A DNA stretch of 20,577 bases from JAYVYM01 sp046593925 (GTDB lineage Bacteria; Actinomycetota; Actinomycetes; Mycobacteriales; SCTD01). The first letter of the stretch is position 1; each line of letters opens with the position of its first letter. Of this stretch, positions 5,616 through 13,707 are shown piece after piece. Under the pieces are notes generated by a model. It did not search any database. It was given only the letters and a program-made list of their open reading frames with translations, and was not told the origin of the DNA. The stretch spans positions 1 through 20,577 of the forward strand of contig JBKJQN010000006.1 of the NCBI GenBank assembly GCA_046593925.1, given 5' to 3'. The translations under genes and the position numbers were made by a program.

Positions 5616-7157
5616 TCAGGAGTAGGCCGTCACGAGCTCACGCTTGAGCACCTTGCCGGATGGCCCAAGCGGGAAGGCATCGGTGAAGAACACCCGGCGC
5701 GGATACTTGTACGACGCCAGCCGCTCCTTCGCCCACGCCTTCAGGGCGTCCTCGGTGAGCTCGCCGCCGGAGGGGTCGAGGACGACGACCGCGCAGACCT
5801 CCTCGCCGTACTGCGGGTCGGGCAGCCCGATGACGGCGACCTGACCGACGGCCGGGTGGCGCAGCAGCACCTCCTCGACGTCGCGCGGGTAGACGTTGTA
5901 GCCGCCGCGCAGGACCATGTCCTTCTTGCGGTCGACGATCCGGACATAGCCCTCGGCGTCCTTCGTACCGAGGTCGCCGGTCCGGAACCAGCCGTCGACG
6001 ATCGCCGCGGCGGTGGCCTCCGGGTTGTTGAGGTAGCCCTTGAAGACGCAGTGGCCGCGCACCACGATCTCGCCCATCTCGCCGGTCGGCAGCAGCTCGA
6101 TGCGCTCCTCGACCTCGGCCTTGGCGATCTCGACCGCGACGCCCCAGATGGTCTTGCCGACGGTGCCGGCCCTGGGCTCGAAGCTCTTCTGGTTGAACGT
6201 CGCGACCGGGGAGGTCTCGGTGAGGCCGTAGCCCTCCAGGACCTTGGTGCCGAAGACCTCCTCGAACTCCTCCAGCACAGCCTCCGGCAGCGCCGCGCCG
6301 CCCGACAATGCGCTCGACAGCGCCGGCCGCAGGTCGCTCGCCTTGCCGGCGGCGACCAGTGCGACGTACATCGTCGGGACTCCCATGAAGATCGTGCAGC
6401 GCTCGTCCACCAGCAGCTGCAGGGCTTTCGGTCCGTCGAAGCGCGGCAGCATGACCACCGCCGCGCCGACGAAGAAGGCCGTGTTCATGCAGCAGGTCTG
6501 GCCGAAGGTGTGGAACAGCGGCAGGCAACCGAGGACGACGTCGTCGGGGCCGATGTCGAAGGAGTACGTCGCCGACGCGATGACATTCATCAGCACGTTG
6601 AGGTGGGTGATCTCGGCGCCCTTGGGCTTCCCGGTCGTCCCGCTCGTGTAGAGCACCACGGCGGTGTCCTGCGCCTCGCGCAGCACCAGGGCCCCCACCG
6701 GCGTCGCCGACGCCGCGAGCGTGTCGAGCCGCACGATGCCGGCGTCCATCGTGGTCCCCGCCGGCGGGTCCATGACGGCGAGCACCGGCACACCGGCGAG
6801 CTCGGCGCCCTTGGCGCCTTCGCCGAGCAGCGGCGCCGCGCAGACCAGCGCCTTGGCACCGGAGTCGCTCAGGACGTACTCGATCTCCTCGCTCTTCAGC
6901 AGCGCGTGCACCGGCACCGCGACCGCGCCGAGGGCGAGCACGCCGTAGTAGGCCAACGGGAAGTGCTGGGTGTTCGGCAGCAGCAGCGCGACCTTGTCAC
7001 CCGCACCGATGCCGCGCTCGCGCAGCACAGCGGCGTACTGCCTGGCCTGGCGCCACAGCTCGGCGTACGACAGCCGCATCTCACCCATGACCACGGCCGT
7101 ACGGTCGGCATGTCGTACGGCGGACTCGGCCAGGATGCTGGCGATCGACACGGACAC
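5616..7157 (-). CDS. Long-chain-fatty-acid--CoA ligase (FadD-type, ANL superfamily)
   Basis: This 513-aa cytosolic enzyme activates a carboxylic acid with ATP to an acyl-AMP and then to acyl-CoA. The full set of ANL motifs is present: P-loop YTSGTTGKPKG (170-180), GYGLTETSP (309-317), GWFRTGDLG (389-397), hinge DRKKDMVLRGGYNVYP (409-424), and the C-terminal catalytic lysine K502 in GPSGKVLKREL. Length fits the family. GTG at 7157 is preceded by GGAG at a 7-nt spacing. It lies 40 nt downstream of bioD and ends 14 nt before the lipoprotein gene, so it is probably in the biotin transcript. Substrate cannot be read from sequence: a fatty acid is the default, while pimelate is an attractive possibility given the neighbours. 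Confidence 0.93.
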   Translation of the reverse strand: MSVSIASILAESAVRHADRTAVVMGEMRLSYAELWRQARQYAAVLRERGIGAGDKVALLLPNTQHFPLAYYGVLALGAVAVPVHALLKSEEIEYVLSDSGAKALVCAAPLLGEGAKGAELAGVPVLAVMDPPAGTTMDAGIVRLDTLAASATPVGALVLREAQDTAVVLYTSGTTGKPKGAEITHLNVLMNVIASATYSFDIGPDDVVLGCLPLFHTFGQTCCMNTAFFVGAAVVMLPRFDGPKALQLLVDERCTIFMGVPTMYVALVAAGKASDLRPALSSALSGGAALPEAVLEEFEEVFGTKVLEGYGLTETSPVATFNQKSFEPRAGTVGKTIWGVAVEIAKAEVEERIELLPTGEMGEIVVRGHCVFKGYLNNPEATAAAIVDGWFRTGDLGTKDAEGYVRIVDRKKDMVLRGGYNVYPRDVEEVLLRHPAVGQVAVIGLPDPQYGEEVCAVVVLDPSGGELTEDALKAWAKERLASYKYPRRVFFTDAFPLGPSGKVLKRELVTAYS

Positions 7158-7197
7158 GGCGCGGCTCCGGGGACTGGGGGGACGGGTGAGGAGCGTC

Positions 7198-7875
7198 TCA
7201 CCCCCCGACCGGCAGGCGCAGCCAGCCGGGTGCACCGGCGCGGAACTGCGCGGGCGGCAGCGTGCCGGCGCCCGCGGGGACCCGTCCGAGCAGCGGGACG
7301 CCGAGCCGGGCGAGGTCGACCAGGTTGCAGCGGGCTGCCAGGTCGGGCTGCGCCGGCCAGGCGCCGATGACCAGCCCCGCGGGCTCGATCCCGCGGGTAC
7401 GCAGCGCTTCGACGGTCAGCCCGGTGGCGTTCAGGGTGCCCAGCCCGGCCTCGACGACGACAACGACGCAGGTGGCCTGCCCGGCCTCGCGCAGGCTCAC
7501 AGCGAGGTCGGCGATCGTGCCGCCGGCGCCGTCCAGCCGTACCAGCAGCCCACCGGCACCCTCGACGAGCACCAGGTCGTGGTCGGCGGCCAGCGCAACC
7601 ACCCGGGTGGCGGTGTCGGCGAGGAGCGGCAGTGTCGTACCCGCGCGGCGGGCGGCGGTGTCGGGCGCCAGCGGCTCGGCCAGCCGTACCGCCTCAAAAG
7701 TCGTGACGGCGCCACCGAGGCGCGCCACGACCTCGAGGTCGCCAGGCTCACCGGGCAGCACGCCGGTCTGGGCCGGCTTGACCGCCGCGACCCGCCCGCC
7801 GATCGCGGCGAGCGCCGCGGTGACGACGGTCTTGCCGACCCCCGTGCCGGTGCCGGTCACCACGACGACCTTCAC
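7198..7875 (-). CDS. bioD: ATP-dependent dethiobiotin synthetase BioD
   Basis: BioD closes the ureido ring of dethiobiotin from 7,8-diaminopelargonate, CO2 and ATP. The 225-aa sequence starts MKVVVVTGTGTGVGKT with the P-loop at residues 8-16 (K15), followed by VAAVKPAQTG (K33, the usual carbamate-region lysine) and the family signature LVEGAGGLLV. Size is normal. GTG at 7875 overlaps the bioF stop by 4 bp (GTGA). Together with bioF and bioA it supplies three of the four late biotin steps; bioB (biotin synthase) is not in the window. Confidence 0.96.
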   Translation of the reverse strand: MKVVVVTGTGTGVGKTVVTAALAAIGGRVAAVKPAQTGVLPGEPGDLEVVARLGGAVTTFEAVRLAEPLAPDTAARRAGTTLPLLADTATRVVALAADHDLVLVEGAGGLLVRLDGAGGTIADLAVSLREAGQATCVVVVVEAGLGTLNATGLTVEALRTRGIEPAGLVIGAWPAQPDLAARCNLVDLARLGVPLLGRVPAGAGTLPPAQFRAGAPGWLRLPVGG

Positions 7876-8996
7876 ACCGGCAACACCTCGCGCAGCACTC
7901 GGGCGGCCCGGTCCAGGTCGGCGCCGCTGACCGCGGCGCTGGCGGTCAGCCGCAGCCGGCTGATGCCGTCCGGCACCGAAGGCGGCCGGAAGCAGCCGAC
8001 CCGGATGCCACGCGACAGCAGGGCCGCGGCGCCGGCGACGGCGGCGCCGGGCGAGGCGACCGGCACCGACAGCACGGCCCCCGCCGGCTGCGCGACACCG
8101 GCGGCCCCGGCGAGGGCCGACGCGCAGGCCCGCAGCGCAGTCAGCCGCTCAGGCTCCCGGTCCAGCGCGGCGAGCGCGGCGAGCGCGCCGGCGGCTGCCG
8201 CCGGGTTCAGCCCGGTGTCGTAGATGAACGGCCGGGCGGTGTTCACCAGCGCGTCGATGACCGCCGGGGCGCCCAGCACCGCCCCACCCTGGCTGCCGAG
8301 CGCCTTGGACAGCGTCATGGTGACGACGATGTCCGGGCGGCCGGCCAGCCCGAGCGCCTCGACCAGCCCGGCGCCGTAGGGCCCGACGACGCCGACACCG
8401 TGCGCCTCGTCGACGACCAGCACCGCGCCGTGGCGAGCGGTCACGTCGCCGAGGGCGACCAGCGGGGCGGCGTCGCCGAGCACCGAGTAGACGGACTCGG
8501 CCAGCACCACCGCGCAGGACTCGGGACGGCCGGCGAGCGCGGCTGCCACCGCGTCGACGTCGCCGTGCGGTACGACCTGCACCCGGGCCCGGGAGAGCCG
8601 GCAGGCGTCGACGAGCGAGGCGTGCACGTGCGCGTCGCTGACGACGAGCGTGTCCTGGCCGGCGAGCGCGGTGACGACGCCGAGATTGGCCAGGTAGCCG
8701 GAGGAGAACACCAGCGCGGCGGGCTGGCCGCACAGCGCCGCCAGCGTTGTCTCGAGCTCGGCGTGCAGCGCCAGCGAGCCGGTGACCAGCCGGGAGGCGG
8801 CTGCGCCCGCCCCCCACCGGCAGGCGGCGTCGGCGGCGGCGCGGGCGACCCGGGGGTCACGGGCGAGCCCGAGGTAGTCGTTGCCAGCGAGGTCCAGGGC
8901 CAGGGGCCGGGGCCCCCGGGGCGACAAGGCCCTGGTCAGGCCCAACGCCGACCGGGCCGCCGCCTGCTCGCCGAGGCGCGCCAGCACCGGGTTCAC
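7872..8996 (-). CDS. bioF: 8-amino-7-oxononanoate synthase (KAPA synthase) BioF
   Basis: This is a 374-aa PLP enzyme of the alpha-oxoamine synthase family, condensing a pimeloyl thioester with L-alanine to KAPA. Visible motifs: the substrate-entry segment LAGNDYLGLA (37-46), GAGAAASRLVTG (62-73), LVFSSGYLANLG (95-106), the aspartate of DEAHGVG (D196) that contacts the PLP pyridine, and the Schiff-base lysine K231 in TLSKALGSQGG. The C-terminal RPPSVPDGISRLRLTASA is typical of BioF rather than KBL or SPT. GTG at 8996 overlaps the bioA stop by 4 bp. Confidence 0.95.
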   Translation of the reverse strand: MNPVLARLGEQAAARSALGLTRALSPRGPRPLALDLAGNDYLGLARDPRVARAAADAACRWGAGAAASRLVTGSLALHAELETTLAALCGQPAALVFSSGYLANLGVVTALAGQDTLVVSDAHVHASLVDACRLSRARVQVVPHGDVDAVAAALAGRPESCAVVLAESVYSVLGDAAPLVALGDVTARHGAVLVVDEAHGVGVVGPYGAGLVEALGLAGRPDIVVTMTLSKALGSQGGAVLGAPAVIDALVNTARPFIYDTGLNPAAAAGALAALAALDREPERLTALRACASALAGAAGVAQPAGAVLSVPVASPGAAVAGAAALLSRGIRVGCFRPPSVPDGISRLRLTASAAVSGADLDRAARVLREVLPV

Positions 8997-10285
8997 GCGG
9001 TCACCGCGGCGAGCACCCCGCGGGTGATGGCGGTGACGTCCTCGTCGGTGCTGACGTACGGCGGCATCGTGTAGATCAGGTCCCGGAACGGCCGGAGCCA
9101 CACGCCGGCCGCGAGCGCGGCGTCGGTGGCGCGGGCGACGTCGACCGGCCCGCGGGTCTGGACGACACCGACGGCGCCGATGACCCGGACGTCCACGACC
9201 CCGGGGAGTCGGGCGGCCCCCGCGAGCCCGGCGCGCAGGCCGCGCTCGATGCGGCTGACCTGGCCGGCCCAGTCCTGGGCCAGCAGCAGGTCGATGCTGG
9301 CGCAGGCGATCGCGCAGGCCAGCGGGTTGCCCATGAACGTCGGCCCGTGCATCAGCGCCCCCGCGGGGGTCGCGCACACCGCCCGCGCGACGGCGGCCGT
9401 GCACAGCACCGCAGCCAGGCTGACGTACCCGCCGGTCAGCGCCTTGCCGACGCACATGACATCGGGCACCACCCCGGCGTGCTCGGCGGCGAACATCGTG
9501 CCGGTACGCCCGAAGCCGGTCGCGATCTCGTCGAGGACGAGCAGCACGCCGTGGTCGTCGCACAGCGAACGCAGCACGCGCAGGCAGGCGGGGCTGTAGA
9601 TGTGCATGCCACCGGCGCCCTGCAGCACCGGTTCGACGACGACGGCAGCCAGCTCGCCAGCGTGCCGCTCGAACAGCTCGGTCGTCGCCGCCGTCCAGGC
9701 ATCGAGCTCCGGGTCGCCGGGCGAGCGGTCCACACCGGCGGGTGGCCGCGGCGCGAAGACCTGCTCCGCGAGTACGCCAGCGAACATCGTGTGCATCCCG
9801 CCGACCGGGTCGCAGACGCTCATCGCGGCGAACGTGTCGCCGTGGTACCCACCGCGGACGGTGAGCAGCCGACGGCGCCCGGGCTCCCCCCTGCCGATGG
9901 CGGCCTGCAGCACCATCTTGATGGCGACCTCGACCGACACCGACCCGGAGTCGCACAGGAACACCTGCTGCAGCGGCTCGGGGGTCATCGCCACCAGCCG
10001 CTCGACCAGCCCGACGGCCGGCGCGTGCGTCAACCCCCCGAACATCACGTGGGACATCGCGCCGAGCTGGTCGCGGGCGGCGGCATCGAGCACCGGGTGG
10101 CGGTAGCCGTGCACCGCGCACCACCACGACGACATCGCGTCGATGACCTCCCCGACCCCGGCGATCGTGAGCCGGACGCCCTGCGCGGACTCCACGACGC
10201 GCACCGTCGACGGCTCGACCATGGAGGCGTACGGGTGCCAGGCATGCGCACGGTCAGCGGCCAGCAGCGCCTCGGTGCCTGTCAC
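8993..10285 (-). CDS. bioA: Adenosylmethionine--8-amino-7-oxononanoate aminotransferase BioA
   Basis: BioA transfers an amino group from S-adenosylmethionine to KAPA, giving 7,8-diaminopelargonate. The 430-aa class-III aminotransferase begins near HAWHPYASM, typical of BioA. It contains DAMSSWWCAVHGYRHP (49-64, including the WW substrate residues), GGYHGDTFAAMSVCDP (145-160), LDEIATGFGRTG (D252 binds the PLP nitrogen) and the PLP lysine K281 in GKALTGGY. GTG at 10285 lies 11 nt after the tsaE stop and has no strong Shine-Dalgarno. A TAGCGT hexamer, whose TAG is the tsaE stop codon, ends 8 nt upstream and might serve as an internal promoter for the biotin genes. Confidence 0.96.
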   Translation of the reverse strand: MTGTEALLAADRAHAWHPYASMVEPSTVRVVESAQGVRLTIAGVGEVIDAMSSWWCAVHGYRHPVLDAAARDQLGAMSHVMFGGLTHAPAVGLVERLVAMTPEPLQQVFLCDSGSVSVEVAIKMVLQAAIGRGEPGRRRLLTVRGGYHGDTFAAMSVCDPVGGMHTMFAGVLAEQVFAPRPPAGVDRSPGDPELDAWTAATTELFERHAGELAAVVVEPVLQGAGGMHIYSPACLRVLRSLCDDHGVLLVLDEIATGFGRTGTMFAAEHAGVVPDVMCVGKALTGGYVSLAAVLCTAAVARAVCATPAGALMHGPTFMGNPLACAIACASIDLLLAQDWAGQVSRIERGLRAGLAGAARLPGVVDVRVIGAVGVVQTRGPVDVARATDAALAAGVWLRPFRDLIYTMPPYVSTDEDVTAITRGVLAAVTA

Positions 10286-10296
10286 GGTCGGCGACG

Positions 10297-10908
10297 CTAC
10301 GGGAGCGCTGCCCAGCGCTGCCCGTACGGGTGCACGGTCGCGGTACGCAGGTCCTCCGGCGCCCCGGCCGGCCGGTCGAGCGCGACCTCGAGCCGCGCGT
10401 CGGACAGCCCCTCGACCAGGCCCCCGCCCCACTCGACGACGACCACGCTGGCGGGCAGGTCGGCGTCCAGGTCCAGGTCGTCGAGCTCGAGCCGCGGCGC
10501 GCCGGTATCCCGCAGCCGGTAGGCGTCGACGTGCACCAGCGGCACCGGGCCGCGGTGCACCCGGGCCAGCACGAACGTCGGGCTCGTCACCCGGCCCCGC
10601 ACCCCGAGCCCCTCGCCGATGCCCTGGGTGAGCGCGGTCTTGCCGGCGCCGAGCGGACCGGACAGCACCACGAGGTCGCCGGGCCGCAGCGCCAATGCGA
10701 GGCGAACCCCGAGGGCTCGGGTGCGGGCGACGCCCTCGAGCACCAGCGGCACCGGCCGCACCAGCAGGCCCGGAACGAGCACGGTGAAGCCCAGCGCCCG
10801 CCACTCGTGGTCCAGTTCTGCCCGGGCGCGCAGGTCGAGGACGTCGCCCGGGTCGGCCACGGCGGCGACCGCCTCGGCCGGGGTCGCGAGGAGCCGCGAC
10901 CAGCTCAC
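10297..10908 (-). CDS. tsaE: tRNA threonylcarbamoyladenosine biosynthesis ATPase TsaE, N-terminally extended
   Basis: TsaE is the P-loop ATPase that drives turnover in the TsaB-TsaD t6A complex. In this 203-aa protein the family core is clear: TRALGVRLALALRPGDLVVLSGPLGAGKT has Walker A at 84-91 (K90, T91), then VTSPTFVLARVH (107-118), HVDAYRL (126-132), and VVVVEWGGGL (155-164). TsaE is usually about 150-160 aa with Walker A near residue 35-40, so roughly 50 extra residues precede the core (SWSRLLATPAEAVAAVADP and on to LLVRPVPLV). The extension keeps host-like codon use, and its GTG at 10908 overlaps the upstream glycosylase stop by 4 bp, so I think it is translated. The usual partner tsaB is not next to it. 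Confidence 0.92.
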   Translation of the reverse strand: MSWSRLLATPAEAVAAVADPGDVLDLRARAELDHEWRALGFTVLVPGLLVRPVPLVLEGVARTRALGVRLALALRPGDLVVLSGPLGAGKTALTQGIGEGLGVRGRVTSPTFVLARVHRGPVPLVHVDAYRLRDTGAPRLELDDLDLDADLPASVVVVEWGGGLVEGLSDARLEVALDRPAGAPEDLRTATVHPYGQRWAALP

Positions 10909-11528
10909 GCCGTCAGCCGTACGGCCAGCGCCAGGTCCTCGGTGAGCAGCCGGCGCGGCTCGCCGCGCGGGCCGGAGCGGATCGCCGCGCTCGGGTGGTA
11001 GGTCGGCAGCACCCGCAGCCCGGCAACGTCGTGGACCTGCCCGCGTACCGCCCCGAGCGCGCACGGGCCGAGGAACCAGCGGGTCGCCGACAGCCCGAGG
11101 GTGACGACGAGGTCGGGCGCGAGCAGCTCCAGCTGCCGCTCGGTCCAGCCGCGGCAGGCCGCCGACTCCGGCCGGCTCGGCACCCGGTTGTCCGGCGGCC
11201 GGCACTTGACGGTGTTGAGCACAGCCGTCTTGGCCCGGTCACCGCCGACCTCGGCGAGCAGCAGGTCCAGCAGCTGGCCACTGCGCCCGACGAACGGCTG
11301 GCCGCTGTCGTCCTCCTGCGCACCAGGGGCCTCGCCGAGCACCAGCAGCCGGGCCCCCGCCGGCGCCTGGCCGACGACGACGCTGCGGCGGGTCGCGGCG
11401 AGCTCGGGGCAAGCCGTGCAGGTCCGAACCGCGTCCGACAGCGCGGTCCAGTCCGGCGCGGCCCGCGCGGCGACCGTGGTCAGCGCCGGGGCGGCCGGGT
11501 CGGGCGGCGGCCAGCTCGGCAGGCTCAC
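10905..11528 (-). CDS. Uracil-DNA glycosylase family 4 (iron-sulfur type)
   Basis: This 207-aa enzyme excises uracil from DNA (base excision repair). Family-4 features are all present: four cysteines able to hold the 4Fe-4S cluster (C37 and C40 in CTAC, C109 in NTVKCRPP, C125 in ESAACRGW), the motif GEAPGAQEDDSGQPFVGRSG (65-84), and the second motif TYHPSAAIR (176-184) with the leucine-loop histidine. The GTG at 11528 overlaps the hydrolase stop by 4 bp, and the stop overlaps tsaE. UdgA/UdgB naming depends on the lineage, so no symbol is given. Confidence 0.93.
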   Translation of the reverse strand: MSLPSWPPPDPAAPALTTVAARAAPDWTALSDAVRTCTACPELAATRRSVVVGQAPAGARLLVLGEAPGAQEDDSGQPFVGRSGQLLDLLLAEVGGDRAKTAVLNTVKCRPPDNRVPSRPESAACRGWTERQLELLAPDLVVTLGLSATRWFLGPCALGAVRGQVHDVAGLRVLPTYHPSAAIRSGPRGEPRRLLTEDLALAVRLTA

Positions 11529-12589
11529 GCCGTGCCGGCTGCGGCGCGGCGCAGCAGCTCGCGCAGGTGCAGCGTGACGAGCGGGGCGCGCTCGAGCTGG
11601 ACCATGTGGCCGGCCCCCTCGACGACAACCAGCTGGGCGCCGGGCAGCGCCTCGGCGATCGCCCGGCTGTGCGCCTGCGGGGTCAGCAGGTCCAACGCAC
11701 CGACCAGGACGAGCACCTCGACGCCGCGCAACACGTCCAGGGCGGCGAGCTTGTCGTGGCTGGTGAAGGTGTCGTAGAACTCCGCGATGACGTCGACCGG
11801 GCAGTCGGCGGTCATCTTCTCGACGAACTCGACGAGCGACGGACTGATGTCGCCGGAGCCGAAGGCCAGCCGCCGGGCCAGCAGGAAAGCCAGATCGGTG
11901 CCGAGGCGCCGGGTCCGCTCGAAGGTCGCCGGCCGCGCGCGCATCCCGCGGGTGACCCACGGCAGGGCCCGGCGGGTGACCGGGCCGGCCTTGGCCGGCA
12001 GGCCGAACGTCAGCTCCGACACCCGACCGGCCGAGGTGCCGAGCAGCGCGACCCCGACGACCCGGCTGCCGAACAGCTCGGGCCGCTGGTCGGCCAGCGC
12101 CATGATCGTCATGCCGCCCATCGAGTGCCCGACGAGGACGACCGGCCCGCTCGGGGCGCTCTGCTCCAGCACCGCCGACAGGTCGCGGCCGAGCTGGTCG
12201 ATGGTGGCCCGCGCCGGGTCGCTGCGGCCGCTGCGGCCGTGCGAGCGCTGGTCCCAGAAGACCAGCCGCCCGGGGCTGTCCGCGGCGAGCGCCTGCCGCT
12301 GGTAGTGCCAGGCTGCCAGCTGCTGGGTGTAGCCGTGACAGAACACGACCGTGAGCGGCGGGTCGCCCGCCGGCCCGACCTCCTCGACGTGCAGCGGGAC
12401 GCCGTCGTCGGCCAGCACGCTGCGCACCCGGTCGGCGGGCAGCGCGAAGAACGGCTCACGGGCGTCCGGGTCGGGCCGCAGCCGGGTGCGCCCCACAGCC
12501 CAGCGCTCGGCGACCAGGCCGACGGCCGCACCGGCTGCGACCAGGCCCAGCAGCCCACCAGCCAGCCCTGCGCTCCTGGCCCGGCTCAC
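11525..12589 (-). CDS. Membrane-anchored alpha/beta-fold hydrolase
   Basis: This is a 354-aa protein with an N-terminal hydrophobic helix (about residues 8-27, GLAGGLLGLVAAGAAVGL), then an alpha/beta hydrolase domain. The oxyanion-hole HGY lies at 85-87, the nucleophile elbow GHSMGG has S156, acid candidate D300 is in VGALDLLTP, and catalytic H328 is in EGAGHMVQLE. The helix could be a signal anchor that places the domain outside the membrane, or an uncleaved signal peptide. The substrate is unknown. GTG at 12589 overlaps the alr stop by 4 bp, and the stop overlaps the glycosylase start. A hydrolase between alr and tsaE is a recurrent actinobacterial arrangement, which suggests an envelope-related role, but that is inference. 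Confidence 0.9.
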   Translation of the reverse strand: MSRARSAGLAGGLLGLVAAGAAVGLVAERWAVGRTRLRPDPDAREPFFALPADRVRSVLADDGVPLHVEEVGPAGDPPLTVVFCHGYTQQLAAWHYQRQALAADSPGRLVFWDQRSHGRSGRSDPARATIDQLGRDLSAVLEQSAPSGPVVLVGHSMGGMTIMALADQRPELFGSRVVGVALLGTSAGRVSELTFGLPAKAGPVTRRALPWVTRGMRARPATFERTRRLGTDLAFLLARRLAFGSGDISPSLVEFVEKMTADCPVDVIAEFYDTFTSHDKLAALDVLRGVEVLVLVGALDLLTPQAHSRAIAEALPGAQLVVVEGAGHMVQLERAPLVTLHLRELLRRAAAGTA

Positions 12590-13707
12590 CGGTAGGTCCT
12601 GGGCACCCGCGCGCCGATCCGGGTCACGATCTCGTAGTCGATCGTGCCCAGGACATCGGCCCAGTCCTGGGCCGTCGGTTCGCCCGCATCGCCGGGGCCG
12701 AACAGCAGCACCTCGTCGCCGGCTGACACGTCGTCGTCGCCGACGTCGAGCACGAACTGGTCCATGCAGACCGTGCCGGCGACCGTACGGCGGCGACCCC
12801 CGAGCTGGACGGGCAGCGCATTCGTGCCGGCTCGCGGGACCCCGTCGGCGTAGCCCAGCGGCACCAGCGCCAGCGTCGTGTCCCGGTCGGTCGTGTAGCG
12901 GTGCAGGTAGCTCACGCCGGCGCCGGCCGGGACCCGCTTGGTGAGCGCGACCGGGCTGGCCAGCGTCATGGCCGGTCGGAGCCCGAAGGCGGCCGGGCTG
13001 CCGAGCTGCGGCACCGGTGACAGGCCGTACAGCGAGACCCCGGGGCGCACCAGGTCGTAGTGCGTCGCGGGCGCCGTCAGGGTCGCCGCGGAGTTCGCCA
13101 GGTGGCGCACCTGCGGGCGCAGGCCGGCCCGCGCGGCGACCGCCAGGGCCTCGGCGAACAGCTGCGCCTGGCGGCAGTTGACCGGGTGGTCGGGCCCACC
13201 GTCGGCGAAGGCGAAGTGGCTCCACACGCCGACCACGTCGACGCCGTCCGTCGTGGCGGCCGCGGCGCACAGCTCGGGCCAGCTCTCGGTGCCGGCGCCG
13301 CCGCGCGACAGCCCGGTGTCGACCTTGAGGTGCACTCTGGCCGTACGGCCGGTGCCGCGGGCCGCAGTCGCAGCGGCGGCGAGCTCCGCCAGGTCGTACA
13401 CGCCGAGGTCGATGTCGGCGGCAACCGCCGGCGCCAGGTCTTCCTGCGGGGCGAACAGCCAGGCCAGCACCGGCGCGTCCAGCCCGGCGGCGCGCAGCGC
13501 CAGCGCCTCCTCCAGGAACGCGACGCCCAGCCAGGTCGCCCCGCCGGCGAGCACCGCGCCGGCGCTGGGCAGCAGCCCGTGGCCGTAGCCGTCGGCCTTG
13601 ACCACGGCCATCACCCCGGCGTCGCCGGCCAACTCGTCGAGTCGGCGGGTGTTGGCGGTGATGGCTGCCAGGTCGATGCGCGCCTCGGTCCTGCCGCCGC
13701 CCGTCAC
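12586..13707 (-). CDS. alr: Alanine racemase
   Basis: Alr interconverts L- and D-alanine with PLP, supplying D-alanine for peptidoglycan. The 373-aa protein has the PLP lysine K37 in VVKADGYGHG, the N-terminal barrel segment HLKVDTGLSRGG, the phosphate-binding RPGVSLYG (221-228), and the second catalytic base Y267 in AGVSYLHRYT of the C-terminal beta domain, followed by GYADGVPR and CMDQFVLDVG. Size is standard. GTG at 13707 overlaps the nnr stop by 4 bp (GTGA). Confidence 0.96.
   Translation of the reverse strand: MTGGGRTEARIDLAAITANTRRLDELAGDAGVMAVVKADGYGHGLLPSAGAVLAGGATWLGVAFLEEALALRAAGLDAPVLAWLFAPQEDLAPAVAADIDLGVYDLAELAAAATAARGTGRTARVHLKVDTGLSRGGAGTESWPELCAAAATTDGVDVVGVWSHFAFADGGPDHPVNCRQAQLFAEALAVAARAGLRPQVRHLANSAATLTAPATHYDLVRPGVSLYGLSPVPQLGSPAAFGLRPAMTLASPVALTKRVPAGAGVSYLHRYTTDRDTTLALVPLGYADGVPRAGTNALPVQLGGRRRTVAGTVCMDQFVLDVGDDDVSAGDEVLLFGPGDAGEPTAQDWADVLGTIDYEIVTRIGARVPRTYR

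Noticed and set aside
7158..7197. Intrinsic terminator between bioD and the ligase
   Set aside because: The 40-nt gap is C/G-rich, but no clean hairpin plus T-tract is present, and a ribosome site for the ligase lies within it.
5472..7370. Very long plus-strand reading frame opposite the acyl-CoA ligase
   Set aside because: It is the antisense shadow of a gene with complete ANL motifs; the product is Arg/Gly/His-rich without any family features, as expected in GC-rich DNA.
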